This document shows, piece by piece, positions 38,624 through 46,930 of a DNA stretch of 64,000 nucleotides. Below the pieces are notes generated by a model. The model was not told the DNA's origin. It did no database searches and worked only from the letters and a program-made list of their open reading frames with translations. How positions within the stretch are numbered: the first letter of the stretch is position 1; each line of letters starts with the position of its first letter. Source of the DNA: Arcobacter sp. F2176 (GTDB lineage Bacteria; Campylobacterota; Campylobacteria; Campylobacterales; Arcobacteraceae); assembly GCF_004116465.1 (NCBI RefSeq), contig NZ_PDJV01000004.1:186001-250000 (forward strand). Direction: 5' to 3'. A program made the translations under genes and the position numbers.

Positions 38624-39542
38624 AGTTTAAAAATTCTCTAGATGTAGTGTATAGTGCTTGGATATCAGTTTTACCAATAAATCCATCAACACCAATTTGT
38701 CTCATTTTATTTTTAACAGCATCTGTTGTCATAGATGAGTTTACAATAACAGGAATATTAGCATATTTGTTACTTGATTTTATAAATTGTGCAACTTGAA
38801 AACCATCAGTTTCTGGCATTTCGATATCTGTAATTACTAAACCAACATCGTCTGGATTAATTGCTCTAATTCTGTCTAATAAATCTGCCCCATTATTATA
38901 AATTTCGTATTTCAAATTTGCTTTTTTGAAAAATTTTCTTAAAACTTCTCTTGCTACATTTGAATCTTCTGCTGCTAAAACAACTTTTTTAGTAGTAAAT
39001 GGAGCTTCAACGTACTTATTCATAACATCATCACCATCATTTACCCATCCAAGGTCTTTTAATAATTGTTCTGCATTAAATACTGTACATAATTCATCTT
39101 TATCATGTACTTTTACATAGGTAGTATAAGTTATTTTAGAATTAGTTTCTTCTGAATGTCTTAATTCATCAGTGGTTTTTTCAACAATATCAAGCATGTC
39201 TTTTATTAAAAAACCCACTTTCTTATGATTGAATTCACAATAGATTATTAACTTATAATCAGCTAATTCCAGTGTTTTATTACCTAACCATGCATCAAGT
39301 TTTATTAAAGTAACTGGTTCCCCTCTAATAGTTGCAATACCAGCTATAATGTCAGTATCTGATGGAGTATCATTTATTGTTACTTCTTCAGTTATTACAA
39401 AAGCTTTTACTTTTGCAATATTAATTGCATAAATATTATTTTTACCAGTATAAAATACAGCTAATTGTTGCACATTTCTAAGATGCCCTTGAGTCATTTG
39501 CTCAACACTATTCATACCACTCATGTATTCCCTTTTTTGCAA
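38622..39542 (-). CDS. cheV: CheV chemotaxis adaptor (CheW domain + receiver)
   Basis: A 306-residue protein. The CheW-like domain (about 20-165) couples receptors to CheA. The C-terminal receiver domain has acidic pair E192-D193, phosphoacceptor D239 in VITDIEMPETDG, and lysine in GFIGKTD. Phosphorylation would tune receptor coupling. It fits with the chemoreceptors at the start of the window but is a separate transcription unit. Starts at codons 1, 7 or 10 are possible; the first is kept. Confidence 0.92.
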   Translation of the reverse strand: MQKREYMSGMNSVEQMTQGHLRNVQQLAVFYTGKNNIYAINIAKVKAFVITEEVTINDTPSDTDIIAGIATIRGEPVTLIKLDAWLGNKTLELADYKLIIYCEFNHKKVGFLIKDMLDIVEKTTDELRHSEETNSKITYTTYVKVHDKDELCTVFNAEQLLKDLGWVNDGDDVMNKYVEAPFTTKKVVLAAEDSNVAREVLRKFFKKANLKYEIYNNGADLLDRIRAINPDDVGLVITDIEMPETDGFQVAQFIKSSNKYANIPVIVNSSMTTDAVKNKMRQIGVDGFIGKTDIQALYTTSREFLN

Positions 39543-39588
39543 ATATTCTTATTATATTGATTTTTTTCTTATAGTTTATTGATTTTTT

Positions 39589-40233
39589 CTAATTAGCAAT
39601 TATTTTTTGAATTGTAACAGAAGACATCATTAAACCAAAAGAACCAGTAACACCCTCAAAGCTTCCTTTTTCAATACAATTTGGATTTTCACCTGAAAAA
39701 ATCACTTTGAACTTCTTTTTAAAGCCTCTTTTTTTTAATTCATATCGAATTTTTCTAATAAATGGATCGTTGTATGTATCCCATATTGAAATATATTCAA
39801 TATTAGATGGGTCAATTCTTTTTGCACTACCACTTGTACTTATAAGTTTATCGTAATATTTTTGAATTAGTCTAACTTTTGGTTTAATATCATCAATTGC
39901 ATCTAAAATATATGAATATGAAGAGAAGTCAAATTCATCAACCCAAGATTCTGTAATCTTTTCATGTATGATTTGCACATTTGGGTACTTTTCTTTTAAG
40001 GCTTCAACTTTTACTCTTCCAATATTACCTTCACTACCCATTTGTCTATTTAAATTTGATTCTTCATAAGTATCAAAATCTACTATTGTTATATTTGTTA
40101 TTCCTGTTCTATAAAGTGAGTCTAGAGCAAATGAACCAACTCCTCCTACACCTAAAAGTATTATTTTTGTATTTTGAAACTTATCAAAATTATTATCTCC
40201 AAAAAGTTTTAGAGTTCTATCGTATTTTGACAT
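39589..40233 (-). CDS. tcdA: ThiF/E1-like adenylyltransferase, TcdA (CsdL) type
   Basis: A 214-residue E1-like protein: ATP-binding ILLGVGGVGSFALDSLYRTG, NITIVDFDTYEESNLNRQ, then YILDAIDDIKPKVRLI. The pattern fits TcdA, which cyclises threonylcarbamoyladenosine at tRNA position 37 to ct6A. It is shorter than the E. coli protein (268) and lacks part of the C-terminal tail, so another ThiF-family role cannot be excluded. Single gene divergent from greA. Confidence 0.8.
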   Translation of the reverse strand: MSKYDRTLKLFGDNNFDKFQNTKIILLGVGGVGSFALDSLYRTGITNITIVDFDTYEESNLNRQMGSEGNIGRVKVEALKEKYPNVQIIHEKITESWVDEFDFSSYSYILDAIDDIKPKVRLIQKYYDKLISTSGSAKRIDPSNIEYISIWDTYNDPFIRKIRYELKKRGFKKKFKVIFSGENPNCIEKGSFEGVTGSFGLMMSSVTIQKIIAN

Positions 40234-40324
40234 ACTACATCTTCTTTCGTAAATTAATTTTTTATTTTTTATTTTTTGGGTATTATAGCAGATTAAAATA
40301 GAAAATATATTTATGGAGAGGTTA

Positions 40325-40810
40325 ATGGAAAAAGAACCAATGACAAATGTGGGGTATGAAAAAATTACAGGAGAATTGGATTTTCTAAAAAGTACTGAAA
40401 GACCTGAAACTGTTATTGCACTTGAAGAAGCAAGACAATTAGGGGATTTAAAAGAAAATGCTGAATATCATGCTGCAAAAGAAAAACTAAAATTAATAGA
40501 TGTACAAATTGCAGAACTGGGAGCAGTTCTAAGCAAAGCTGTAATAATTGATCCTACTTCTTTACCTCACGATAGAGTTTCATTTGGTTCAACTGTAAAA
40601 CTAGTAAACACAGATACTGATGAAGAGTATGAATACTCAATTGTAGGTGGTGTTGAATCAAATGCTGAAAAAGGAATGATTTCATTTAATTCACCTTTAG
40701 CTAAACAACTAATGGGAAAAGAAGAGGGTGATGAGTTTAGTGCAACTTTACCAGGTGGTGTAAAGAATTTTGAAGTTTTGGAAGTCTTTTATAAAGAACT
40801 TGAACTATAA
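40325..40810 (+). CDS. greA: transcription elongation factor GreA
   Basis: A 161-residue GreA that rescues backtracked RNA polymerase by stimulating transcript cleavage. The N-terminal coiled coil holds ARQLGDLKENAEYHAAKEKLKLID with the acidic tip, and the C-terminal domain is FKBP-like. I choose ATG 40325 because GGAGAGG lies just before it and MEKEPMT aligns with the usual GreA start. An ATG at 40313 would place the ribosome binding site inside the gene. Confidence 0.95.
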   Translation: MEKEPMTNVGYEKITGELDFLKSTERPETVIALEEARQLGDLKENAEYHAAKEKLKLIDVQIAELGAVLSKAVIIDPTSLPHDRVSFGSTVKLVNTDTDEEYEYSIVGGVESNAEKGMISFNSPLAKQLMGKEEGDEFSATLPGGVKNFEVLEVFYKELEL

Positions 40811-40840
40811 TGCTTACATCAAACTTATCATATTTTGTCA

Positions 40841-41542
40841 ATGTTCCCTAATATAAAAGAAAATGCCATATTCATTGCAGATTCTCACTTCAATGAAAAA
40901 AGGTCTCAATTCCTAACTTTTCTAAAAAAATTAAAATCAAAAGAGATCGAAACACAACAACTGTTTTTGATGGGTGATATGTTTGATTTTATTTCAGAGG
41001 AAAGTAAATATTTTATTAAAAGAAATAATAAAGTAATCTCTTTGTTAAATAAGTTATCAGAAGATATTGAGATGATATATTTAGAAGGAAATCATGATTA
41101 TAATTTAAAAAATCTATTTCCCAAAATAAAAGTATATAAAAGAGAATCTCAACCTATTTTTATGAATTATCAAAACCAAAAAGTAGCTTTGAGCCATGGG
41201 GATATATTTGTAAATGATAAATTTTATGAGGTTTATTGTAAATTTATTAGAAATCATATATTTTTACTTTTTATGAATGCAATTGATTTTAAAAATTTTA
41301 TTTCTAAAAAGATATATTATGGGCTTTTGGGAAAGAATATTTGCCATAATATTAAAAGCTTTAAAGATATTGTTTCAAAAAGAGTTAAGCACTATAATGC
41401 AAAAATAATAATTGAAGGACATTTTCATCAGGGTAAAGAGTATATTATTGATGAAAAAAGATATAAGAACATACAATCTTTAACTTGTAGTAATGAATAT
41501 ATAGTTTTAACTAATAATGAATTTATAGGAAAAAGTTTATGA
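40841..41542 (+). CDS. LpxH-like metallophosphoesterase
   Basis: A 233-residue calcineurin-like phosphoesterase. Metal motifs are IADSHF (D-x-H), GDMFDF, GNHDYN, LSHGD and EGHFHQG. The set and order match UDP-2,3-diacylglucosamine diphosphatases (LpxH and relatives) of lipid A synthesis. Campylobacterota carry divergent forms (LpxJ has also been described), so I leave the symbol blank. The start is uncertain: ATG 40841 or TTG 40835, neither with a clear ribosome binding site. Confidence 0.8.
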   Translation: MFPNIKENAIFIADSHFNEKRSQFLTFLKKLKSKEIETQQLFLMGDMFDFISEESKYFIKRNNKVISLLNKLSEDIEMIYLEGNHDYNLKNLFPKIKVYKRESQPIFMNYQNQKVALSHGDIFVNDKFYEVYCKFIRNHIFLLFMNAIDFKNFISKKIYYGLLGKNICHNIKSFKDIVSKRVKHYNAKIIIEGHFHQGKEYIIDEKRYKNIQSLTCSNEYIVLTNNEFIGKSL

Positions 41543-42096
41543 ATAATTTGTCTTTTGTATTAATTATCTTCCTAATCTTGATAATGATTTTTTTATTGAC
41601 TTTATTTCTTTTAAAAATAAAGAATATAAAAAAAGGATTAGGTTCTTACCATAAGGAAGATACAAAAAAATACATTAATATAAGACTTATAAATTTACCT
41701 CCTTCCTTTGAATCTTTAAGCAATAATACTTTAAGGGAAGAATCAAAAGAATTATTTGAAATATTTAAGTTATTAGATTATAAAAATAAATATGAAGAGT
41801 ATGAAAAAAAATCTTGGCACTCTTGGCAAATAAGTTTTCTAATTGCTATGTATAAAAGAGATATAGAACTCTTTTTACCCAATTGTAATGATGTTTTTCA
41901 TGAAGAAATATTAAATGATAGTTTGGAAAATCTTCAAATATCACTAAAACAAATTATAGAGAAATATAAAAAAGAAGTACAAAAAGATAAATCAAAAGAT
42001 TTCTTATGTAAACACTTAATTTGGGAAGGTAAAGAAGTAGAAAGATTGATGTATTATTTGTATAAATATAAAAACACTAGTAAGGATAAGTTATAG
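41539..42096 (+). CDS. unknown protein with N-terminal membrane anchor
   Basis: A 185-residue protein. A single membrane helix (about 5-26) is followed by a cytoplasmic-looking, Lys/Glu-rich helical domain with [23 protein letters not shown]. No family recognised. It begins with ATGA overlapping the stop of the phosphoesterase gene. Its TAG stop overlaps by one frame the apparent ATA start of uvrB, so all three genes look translationally coupled. If base 42095 were G instead of A, this protein would run about 20 residues further. Confidence 0.72.
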   Translation: MNNLSFVLIIFLILIMIFLLTLFLLKIKNIKKGLGSYHKEDTKKYINIRLINLPPSFESLSNNTLREESKELFEIFKLLDYKNKYEEYEKKSWHSWQISFLIAMYKRDIELFLPNCNDVFHEEILNDSLENLQISLKQIIEKYKKEVQKDKSKDFLCKHLIWEGKEVERLMYYLYKYKNTSKDKL

Positions 42097-44066
42097 CAGA
42101 ATTTAAAGTTGAAAGTAAATATAGCCCCGCTGGAGATCAACCCCAAGCCATAGAAAAATTAAGTGAATCAATACTTGCAGGTAATCAATATAATACATTA
42201 CTTGGAGTTACAGGTTCAGGTAAAACTTATACTATGGCAAAGGTGATTGAAAAAACCCAAAAACCAACTTTAATTATGACTCATAATAAAACACTTGCCG
42301 CTCAACTTTATAGTGAGTTCAAATCTTTTTTTCCTAATAATCATGTGGAATATTTCATCTCTTATTATGATTATTATCAACCAGAAGCCTATATTCCAAG
42401 AAGTGATTTATTTATAGAAAAAGATAGTTCTATAAACTCAGAACTTGAAAGAATGAGGTTAAGTGCAACAGCTTCTTTACTCTCTTTTGATGATGTTATT
42501 GTTGTAGCTTCAGTATCTGCAAACTATGGGTTGGGAAATCCTGCTGAATATAAATCTATGGTACAAAAATTATCTGTGGGCTTTGAGTATTCACAACGTT
42601 CACTTTTAATGAAACTTGTGGACATGGGTTATAAAAGAAATGATAAGTTTTTTGATCGTGCAGATTTTAGAGTAAATGGGGATGTTATAGATGTATTTCC
42701 TGCTTATTGGCAAGATGAATTTATTCGTATAGAGTTTTTTGCTGATGAAGTGGAATCAATCTCTATTCATGAATACATGACTAATGTCAAACAAAAAGAT
42801 GTACAAGATGTAACCATTTATTCAGTAAATCCTTTTGTTGTAAATAGTGAAAACCTAGCAACTGCCGTAAAAAAAATAGAAGAAGAACTAGAAGAGAGAT
42901 TAGCCTTTTTAAAAGCTGAAGATAGGCTTGTAGAGTATCAAAGACTAAAACAGCGAGTAGAGTTTGATTTGGAGATGATTGAGGGCACTGGTATGTGTAA
43001 AGGTATTGAAAACTATGCCCGACATTTAACAGGACTTGAACCTGGAGAAACACCTTATTCTATGATGGATTATTTTGAACAAATAGGAAAAGATTTTTTA
43101 CTTATAGTTGATGAATCTCATGTATCCTTACCTCAATTTAGAGGGATGCATGCAGCAGATAGGAGTAGAAAAGAAGTTCTTGTTGAGTATGGATTTAGAT
43201 TACCAAGTGCTTTAGATAACCGTCCTTTGATGTTTGATGAGTTTATTAATAAAGCACCACATTATCTGTTTGTAAGTGCAACTCCAAATGAATTGGAAAC
43301 TTCAATGAGTTCAGTTGTCGCTGAACAAATAATCAGACCAACTGGATTGTTAGATCCTACAATTGAGATTATGGATAGTGAATTTCAAGTTGAAAAACTA
43401 CACGATGAAATCAAAAAAGTTGTTGCAAAAAATGAGCGGGTTTTAGTTACAGTTTTAACTAAAAAGATGGCAGAAGAGCTAACAGCATACTATTTAGACC
43501 TAGGTATTAGAGTTAAATATATGCACAGTGAGATAGATACTTTAGAGAGAGTAGAAATCATAAGACAATTAAGACTAGGTGAATTTGATGTATTAGTGGG
43601 AATCAATCTTTTAAGAGAAGGTTTAGATATTCCTGAAACTTCATTGGTGGCTATTTTAGATGCGGATAAAGAAGGATTTTTAAGAAGTAAGACTTCTCTT
43701 ATCCAAACTATGGGAAGAGGTGCCCGAAATCAAAATGGACGTGTTATTCTATTTGCTAAAAGAGTAACTGACTCTATGCAGTTTGCTATAGATGTTACAA
43801 ACAAAAGAAGAGAAGTTCAAGAAGCCCACAATAAAAAACATGGTATTACTCCAACTACTACTTCAAGAGTATTAGAAGATAACTTAAAACTTGAAGAATA
43901 TGATGCTGTAGCATTGAAGTTAGATAAGCTAAACAAAATGCCAGCTGCTGAGAGAAAGAAGATGTTAATAGAGCTTAATAAAGCGATGACGAAAGCTTCG
44001 AAGGACTTGAACTTCGAAGAGGCGATTAGATTGCGAGACGAAATAGAAAAGATAAAAAAATTATAA
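42093..44066 (+). CDS. uvrB: excinuclease ABC subunit UvrB with apparent ATA start codon
   Basis: UvrB of 657 residues if read from ATA 42093: [21 protein letters not shown], Walker A GVTGSGKT (residues 38-45), helicase motifs including [10 protein letters not shown], and a C-terminal UVR domain ([11 protein letters not shown]). It loads on damaged DNA with UvrA and recruits UvrC. A TAA at 42087 closes the frame upstream. Between it and ATG 42234 there is no ATG, GTG or TTG, yet ATG 42234 would delete Walker A. AAGGAT lies 5 bases before the ATA. So it is either a real AUA start coupled to the preceding stop or a base-call error. Confidence 0.93.
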   Translation: MAEFKVESKYSPAGDQPQAIEKLSESILAGNQYNTLLGVTGSGKTYTMAKVIEKTQKPTLIMTHNKTLAAQLYSEFKSFFPNNHVEYFISYYDYYQPEAYIPRSDLFIEKDSSINSELERMRLSATASLLSFDDVIVVASVSANYGLGNPAEYKSMVQKLSVGFEYSQRSLLMKLVDMGYKRNDKFFDRADFRVNGDVIDVFPAYWQDEFIRIEFFADEVESISIHEYMTNVKQKDVQDVTIYSVNPFVVNSENLATAVKKIEEELEERLAFLKAEDRLVEYQRLKQRVEFDLEMIEGTGMCKGIENYARHLTGLEPGETPYSMMDYFEQIGKDFLLIVDESHVSLPQFRGMHAADRSRKEVLVEYGFRLPSALDNRPLMFDEFINKAPHYLFVSATPNELETSMSSVVAEQIIRPTGLLDPTIEIMDSEFQVEKLHDEIKKVVAKNERVLVTVLTKKMAEELTAYYLDLGIRVKYMHSEIDTLERVEIIRQLRLGEFDVLVGINLLREGLDIPETSLVAILDADKEGFLRSKTSLIQTMGRGARNQNGRVILFAKRVTDSMQFAIDVTNKRREVQEAHNKKHGITPTTTSRVLEDNLKLEEYDAVALKLDKLNKMPAAERKKMLIELNKAMTKASKDLNFEEAIRLRDEIEKIKKL

Positions 44067-44184
44067 AGTATCATCTTTTTCAAAATCTCTGCGTTGAAGT
44101 TTAAATTTTAATCGTCACATACTGCGTGTATGCTCCTCATAAAATTTAAACTTCGCCTTGACCTTTTAAAAAATCTAATACTTT
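44065..44184. repeat. 120-base imperfect palindrome 3' of uvrB
   Basis: The core arms GAAGTTTAAATTTTA (44096-44110) and TAAAATTTAAACTTC (44140-44154) are perfect over 15 bases. Inside, CATAC/GTATG forms a small inner stem. Outer ends match more loosely (AAAGTAT at 44065 and ATACTTT at 44178). The layout suggests a REP- or MITE-like dispersed element that may also act as a transcript end for uvrB. Confidence 0.55.
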
Positions 44185-44219
44185 CTATCTACAATTTTAA
44201 ATGATATTAATATATTATG

Positions 44220-44555
44220 TTAAACTTTATTACATTTTTTTTCGTTATTACATTTTCCATTTTTTGTATAAAAAGGACAGCCGATAGTTACTATTTTACC
44301 ATTTTTTGTTGTTGCGGTAAGCCACCTTTCAACAGCCCATGCATTAATCCCACTTTGTAATTCACTATATTTTGGGCATTGAATCTTAAAATCTGTATTA
44401 ATTACAGGTTTTAATTTGTTAGAAATTAAGTATCCTATATATATACAAATTATAAATAAAATGATAATAATAAGTATTTCATTCATTTCTAGTTTAGTAT
44501 AAAGGGCTATTCCAAATGTTCCTATTTTTATTAAGAGTTCCATGAGATCATTCAA
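44220..44555 (-). CDS. small membrane protein with cysteine-containing tail
   Basis: A 111-residue unrecognised protein. A hydrophobic helix (about 26-45) is followed by a tail holding cysteines in IQCPKYS and GCPFYTKNGKCNNEKKC. The spacing could bind metal or form disulfides, but no known motif fits well. It has no operon partner, and lies between the palindromic repeat and a toxin-antitoxin pair. Confidence 0.6.
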   Translation of the reverse strand: MNDLMELLIKIGTFGIALYTKLEMNEILIIIILFIICIYIGYLISNKLKPVINTDFKIQCPKYSELQSGINAWAVERWLTATTKNGKIVTIGCPFYTKNGKCNNEKKCNKV

Positions 44556-44740
44556 TAGTAATTCCTTATTCTTATTATCTTAAAATTATATCTAATGCAT
44601 TCTTTGTTTAATTGAACAAAGAAAATACATTTAACATAACATTTAAAAATATTATTCTAATTTTAACTATGAAAAGAAACTAATCAAGACATTAAAATAA
44701 TAAAAGAATCTTTTGTTATAAAATAAAAAGATTCATTAAC

Positions 44741-45064
44741 TTAACCAATCAACCTCTGAAACAAAATATCTTCTAAATTTTGTCTTGAATCAACTACTAA
44801 TAAAATATAAACTGTTTGGCTTTCTATTTTATAAATGATTCTCCATCGTTTGTGAATAACTTCTCTGTATTTTGAAATACCAATTTCATTGAGTTCTGGT
44901 ACTATTCTGTTTCGTTCAGGAAAATAATAGAGCTTAGCACACTCTTCTTTTATTTCAAAGAATACTTTTTTTGCTATATTTACACTATCTGTTTTGATAT
45001 ATTCTATTATGTTTAAAAGGTCGTTTTGGGCGATTTTTGTCCATTGTACTTCGTAGTTTTTCAT
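44741..45064 (-). CDS. ParE/RelE-family toxin
   Basis: A 107-residue toxin: WTKIAQNDLLNIIEYIKTDSVNIAKK, FPERNRIVPEL, KYREVIHKRWRIIYKIESQTVYILLVVDSRQNLEDIL. This is the ParE/RelE fold, with the basic patch RWRIIYKI. ParE members poison gyrase, while RelE members cut mRNA; the sequence looks nearer ParE. Its ATG directly follows the antitoxin stop codon. No mobile element was found nearby. Confidence 0.88.
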   Translation of the reverse strand: MKNYEVQWTKIAQNDLLNIIEYIKTDSVNIAKKVFFEIKEECAKLYYFPERNRIVPELNEIGISKYREVIHKRWRIIYKIESQTVYILLVVDSRQNLEDILFQRLIG

Positions 45065-45337
45065 TTAGTTGAATAGTTTATTTTCTAAATTGTTAAACAT
45101 TTCATCTTGTTTTATTAGGTTTTTGTTTTCTATATCTTTTTCACTTAGAATTATTAGTTTTAATAAGTTGATTGAATTTTGCATATTTTCATAGCTTTTT
45201 ATATCTTGCACCACAGCTTTTGCTTCGCCATTTTGCGTAATTATAACAGTTCTTTTATTTTCATTGACACCATTGATTACATCAGCTGTTTTAGACTTTA
45301 GAAAACTTATTGGTTTTATATCTTGGCTTAAATACAT
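45065..45337 (-). CDS. Phd/YefM-family antitoxin
   Basis: A 90-residue antitoxin. The N-terminal Phd/YefM DNA-binding fold reads IKPISFLKSKTADVINGVNENKRTVIITQNGEAKAVVQDIKSYE, and the C-terminal toxin-binding helix is acidic and Asn-rich. First gene of the pair. Likely autorepresses through the palindrome at 45364-45388, 27 bases upstream. Confidence 0.88.
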   Translation of the reverse strand: MYLSQDIKPISFLKSKTADVINGVNENKRTVIITQNGEAKAVVQDIKSYENMQNSINLLKLIILSEKDIENKNLIKQDEMFNNLENKLFN

Positions 45338-45363
45338 GATATTCCTTTTTATATCTTAAATTG

Positions 45364-45388
45364 TACTAAATTTAGATTTAATTTAGTA
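45364..45388. promoter_or_regulatory. operator candidate of the toxin-antitoxin operon
   Basis: TACTAAATT (45364-45372) and AATTTAGTA (45380-45388) are perfect 9-base arms with a 7-base spacer, just upstream of the antitoxin gene, where antitoxin-toxin complexes usually bind. Confidence 0.5.
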
Positions 45389-45472
45389 TTAACAGTAACT
45401 ATTCTTTTATTTTTTAATCCAATATTCAAAATAATTCACTAAAATCACATCATGATGACTGAAAGGAATACC

Positions 45473-46120
45473 TTGGCTAAAAAAGCAACTAAAAAAGATA
45501 TTGAGATAATAAAAGAAGCCTTTGTTGAGAAATACTCTGATGCTGTTACAGAACTAAATTATAAAAATGATTTTGAACTTTTAATTGCCATTATACTATC
45601 TGCTCAATGTACTGATAAGAGGGTGAATATTATTACTCCTGCATTGTTTGAAAAGTATCCTACGCCTTTTGATTTGGCTGAAGCAAGTCTTGAAGATGTG
45701 AAAAAATTGTTAAACTCATGTTCTTTTTTTAATAATAAGTCACAAAATATCATAAAAATGGCTCGTAGCGTTATTGAAAATCATGGTGGAGATATTCCCC
45801 ATGATACAAAAGCTTTGATGAAATTAGCTGGAGTTGGAAATAAAACTGCAAATGTATTTATGATAGAAGCTGAGGGAGCTAACTTAATGGCTGTGGATAC
45901 TCATGTATTTAGAGTATCACATCGTTTAGGTTTAAGTGATGGAAAAACTGTTGAGCAAACAGAAGAACATTTGGTAAAAAAACTAAAAGGTGATTTACAT
46001 ATTTTCCATCAAGCGATGGTTTTATTTGGGAGATATACTTGTAAAGCAGTAAAACCTGAGTGTGATAATTGTTTATTTCCTCATGTTTGCAAAACAAAAC
46101 AATCTTTTAAGCCTGCTTAG
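45473..46120 (+). CDS. nth: endonuclease III
   Basis: A 215-residue DNA glycosylase/AP lyase for oxidised pyrimidines. It has the helix-hairpin-helix LMKLAGVGNKTANVF with the catalytic lysine, VDTHVFRVSHRLGL with the catalytic aspartate, and a [4Fe-4S] loop C-x6-C-x2-C-x5-C (CKAVKPECDNCLFPHVC). I prefer TTG 45473 because AAAGGA lies 6 bases before it. ATG 45452 is in frame but has no ribosome binding site. Its cluster would be supplied by the NIF or SUF systems. Confidence 0.95.
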   Translation: MAKKATKKDIEIIKEAFVEKYSDAVTELNYKNDFELLIAIILSAQCTDKRVNIITPALFEKYPTPFDLAEASLEDVKKLLNSCSFFNNKSQNIIKMARSVIENHGGDIPHDTKALMKLAGVGNKTANVFMIEAEGANLMAVDTHVFRVSHRLGLSDGKTVEQTEEHLVKKLKGDLHIFHQAMVLFGRYTCKAVKPECDNCLFPHVCKTKQSFKPA

Positions 46121-46130
46121 ACTTAAGAGA

Positions 46131-46532
46131 CTATTGTTCTTTACACTCTTCAGTCCATTTGTCAAAAATATATTCATCTTGGATTTTATTAATATTTACA
46201 TTATTCGCAACACATAAGTACTCTTTGCCATTTTTTTTAATTATATAAGTGAATTTATAAATATAGTGGTCTTTTGAAGAGACAACTTTATTATTTAAAA
46301 GTTCACTTGAGAGTTTTAATATTTCTATATTGTTCTCTTGTTTATACTTCTCTTTAAAAGTATTTGGGAAAAAATTCTCTTGATTTTTCTGATACATTGT
46401 AAAAACTAATATAACAACTATAACAATAGAAGATAAAAGAATGATCTCTTTTTTCTCAAATTTATTATTTAGTTTATATATAATAATTCCTATTAAAATA
46501 ATAACTAGTATAATTCCTAAAAATATTTGCAT
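46131..46532 (-). CDS. small membrane protein of unknown function
   Basis: A 133-residue protein with two N-terminal hydrophobic helices (about 1-19 and 28-46) and a C-terminal soluble domain (YIYKFTYIIKKNGKEYLCVANNV) with two cysteines. No family recognised. It may be co-transcribed with 46542-46787, 9 bases upstream. Convergent with nth. Confidence 0.62.
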   Translation of the reverse strand: MQIFLGIILVIILIGIIIYKLNNKFEKKEIILLSSIVIVVILVFTMYQKNQENFFPNTFKEKYKQENNIEILKLSSELLNNKVVSSKDHYIYKFTYIIKKNGKEYLCVANNVNINKIQDEYIFDKWTEECKEQ

Positions 46533-46541
46533 AAGGTTTTC

Positions 46542-46787
46542 CTATTTAATTTTATTTTGTAGATTCTTTTTATAATCATCTTTTAGACTTATTGTACTAT
46601 TTATTGGTACATCTGGAGATATAACTTTTCTTTTAATTGGATGTTTAGGTACATATTTAAAAGGTTTTTTACTTAATTTATTTTCATTTGCATTTATAGT
46701 AGTAATAAGTTCACTTTTTATACTTTGTAATATCGTTAAAACAGTATCTAAATTTTTGTCTTCAATTTCTAATGTAATCTTTGCCAT
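46542..46787 (-). CDS. small basic protein of unknown function
   Basis: An 81-residue protein. An N-terminal segment, MAKITLEIEDKNLDTVLTILQSIKSELITTI, looks like a short strand plus amphipathic helix. A Lys/Pro-rich basic region (KKPFKYVPKHPIKRKVISPDVPIN) follows. It could be a nucleic-acid or protein-binding adaptor; nothing firmer can be said. First gene of a possible two-gene unit. Confidence 0.6.
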   Translation of the reverse strand: MAKITLEIEDKNLDTVLTILQSIKSELITTINANENKLSKKPFKYVPKHPIKRKVISPDVPINSTISLKDDYKKNLQNKIK

Positions 46788-46930
46788 ATTTATTCCATAA
46801 ATTTATTTTAGTATATCATATTTGTCTTGGCATTATTATTTCTTACTTATTAAATAAAAATTAAATTTAACTATTAACACAAAATTAACAGATATACATA
46901 ATAATACATTATAAAAATAAGGAGAGAGTA

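Noticed and set aside
42234-44066. UvrB starting at the first ATG (610 residues)
   Set aside because: This would remove the Walker A motif and the conserved N-terminus, which are perfectly encoded upstream.
44065-46787. A genomic island or prophage remnant
   Set aside because: Small unknown genes, a toxin-antitoxin pair and a palindrome are present, but no integrase, transposase, tRNA or direct-repeat boundary; nth is a normal chromosomal gene.
46788-46930. A Fur box before the TonB receptor
   Set aside because: The region is AT-rich with no convincing 19-base inverted repeat; copper rather than iron motifs are seen in the receptor.
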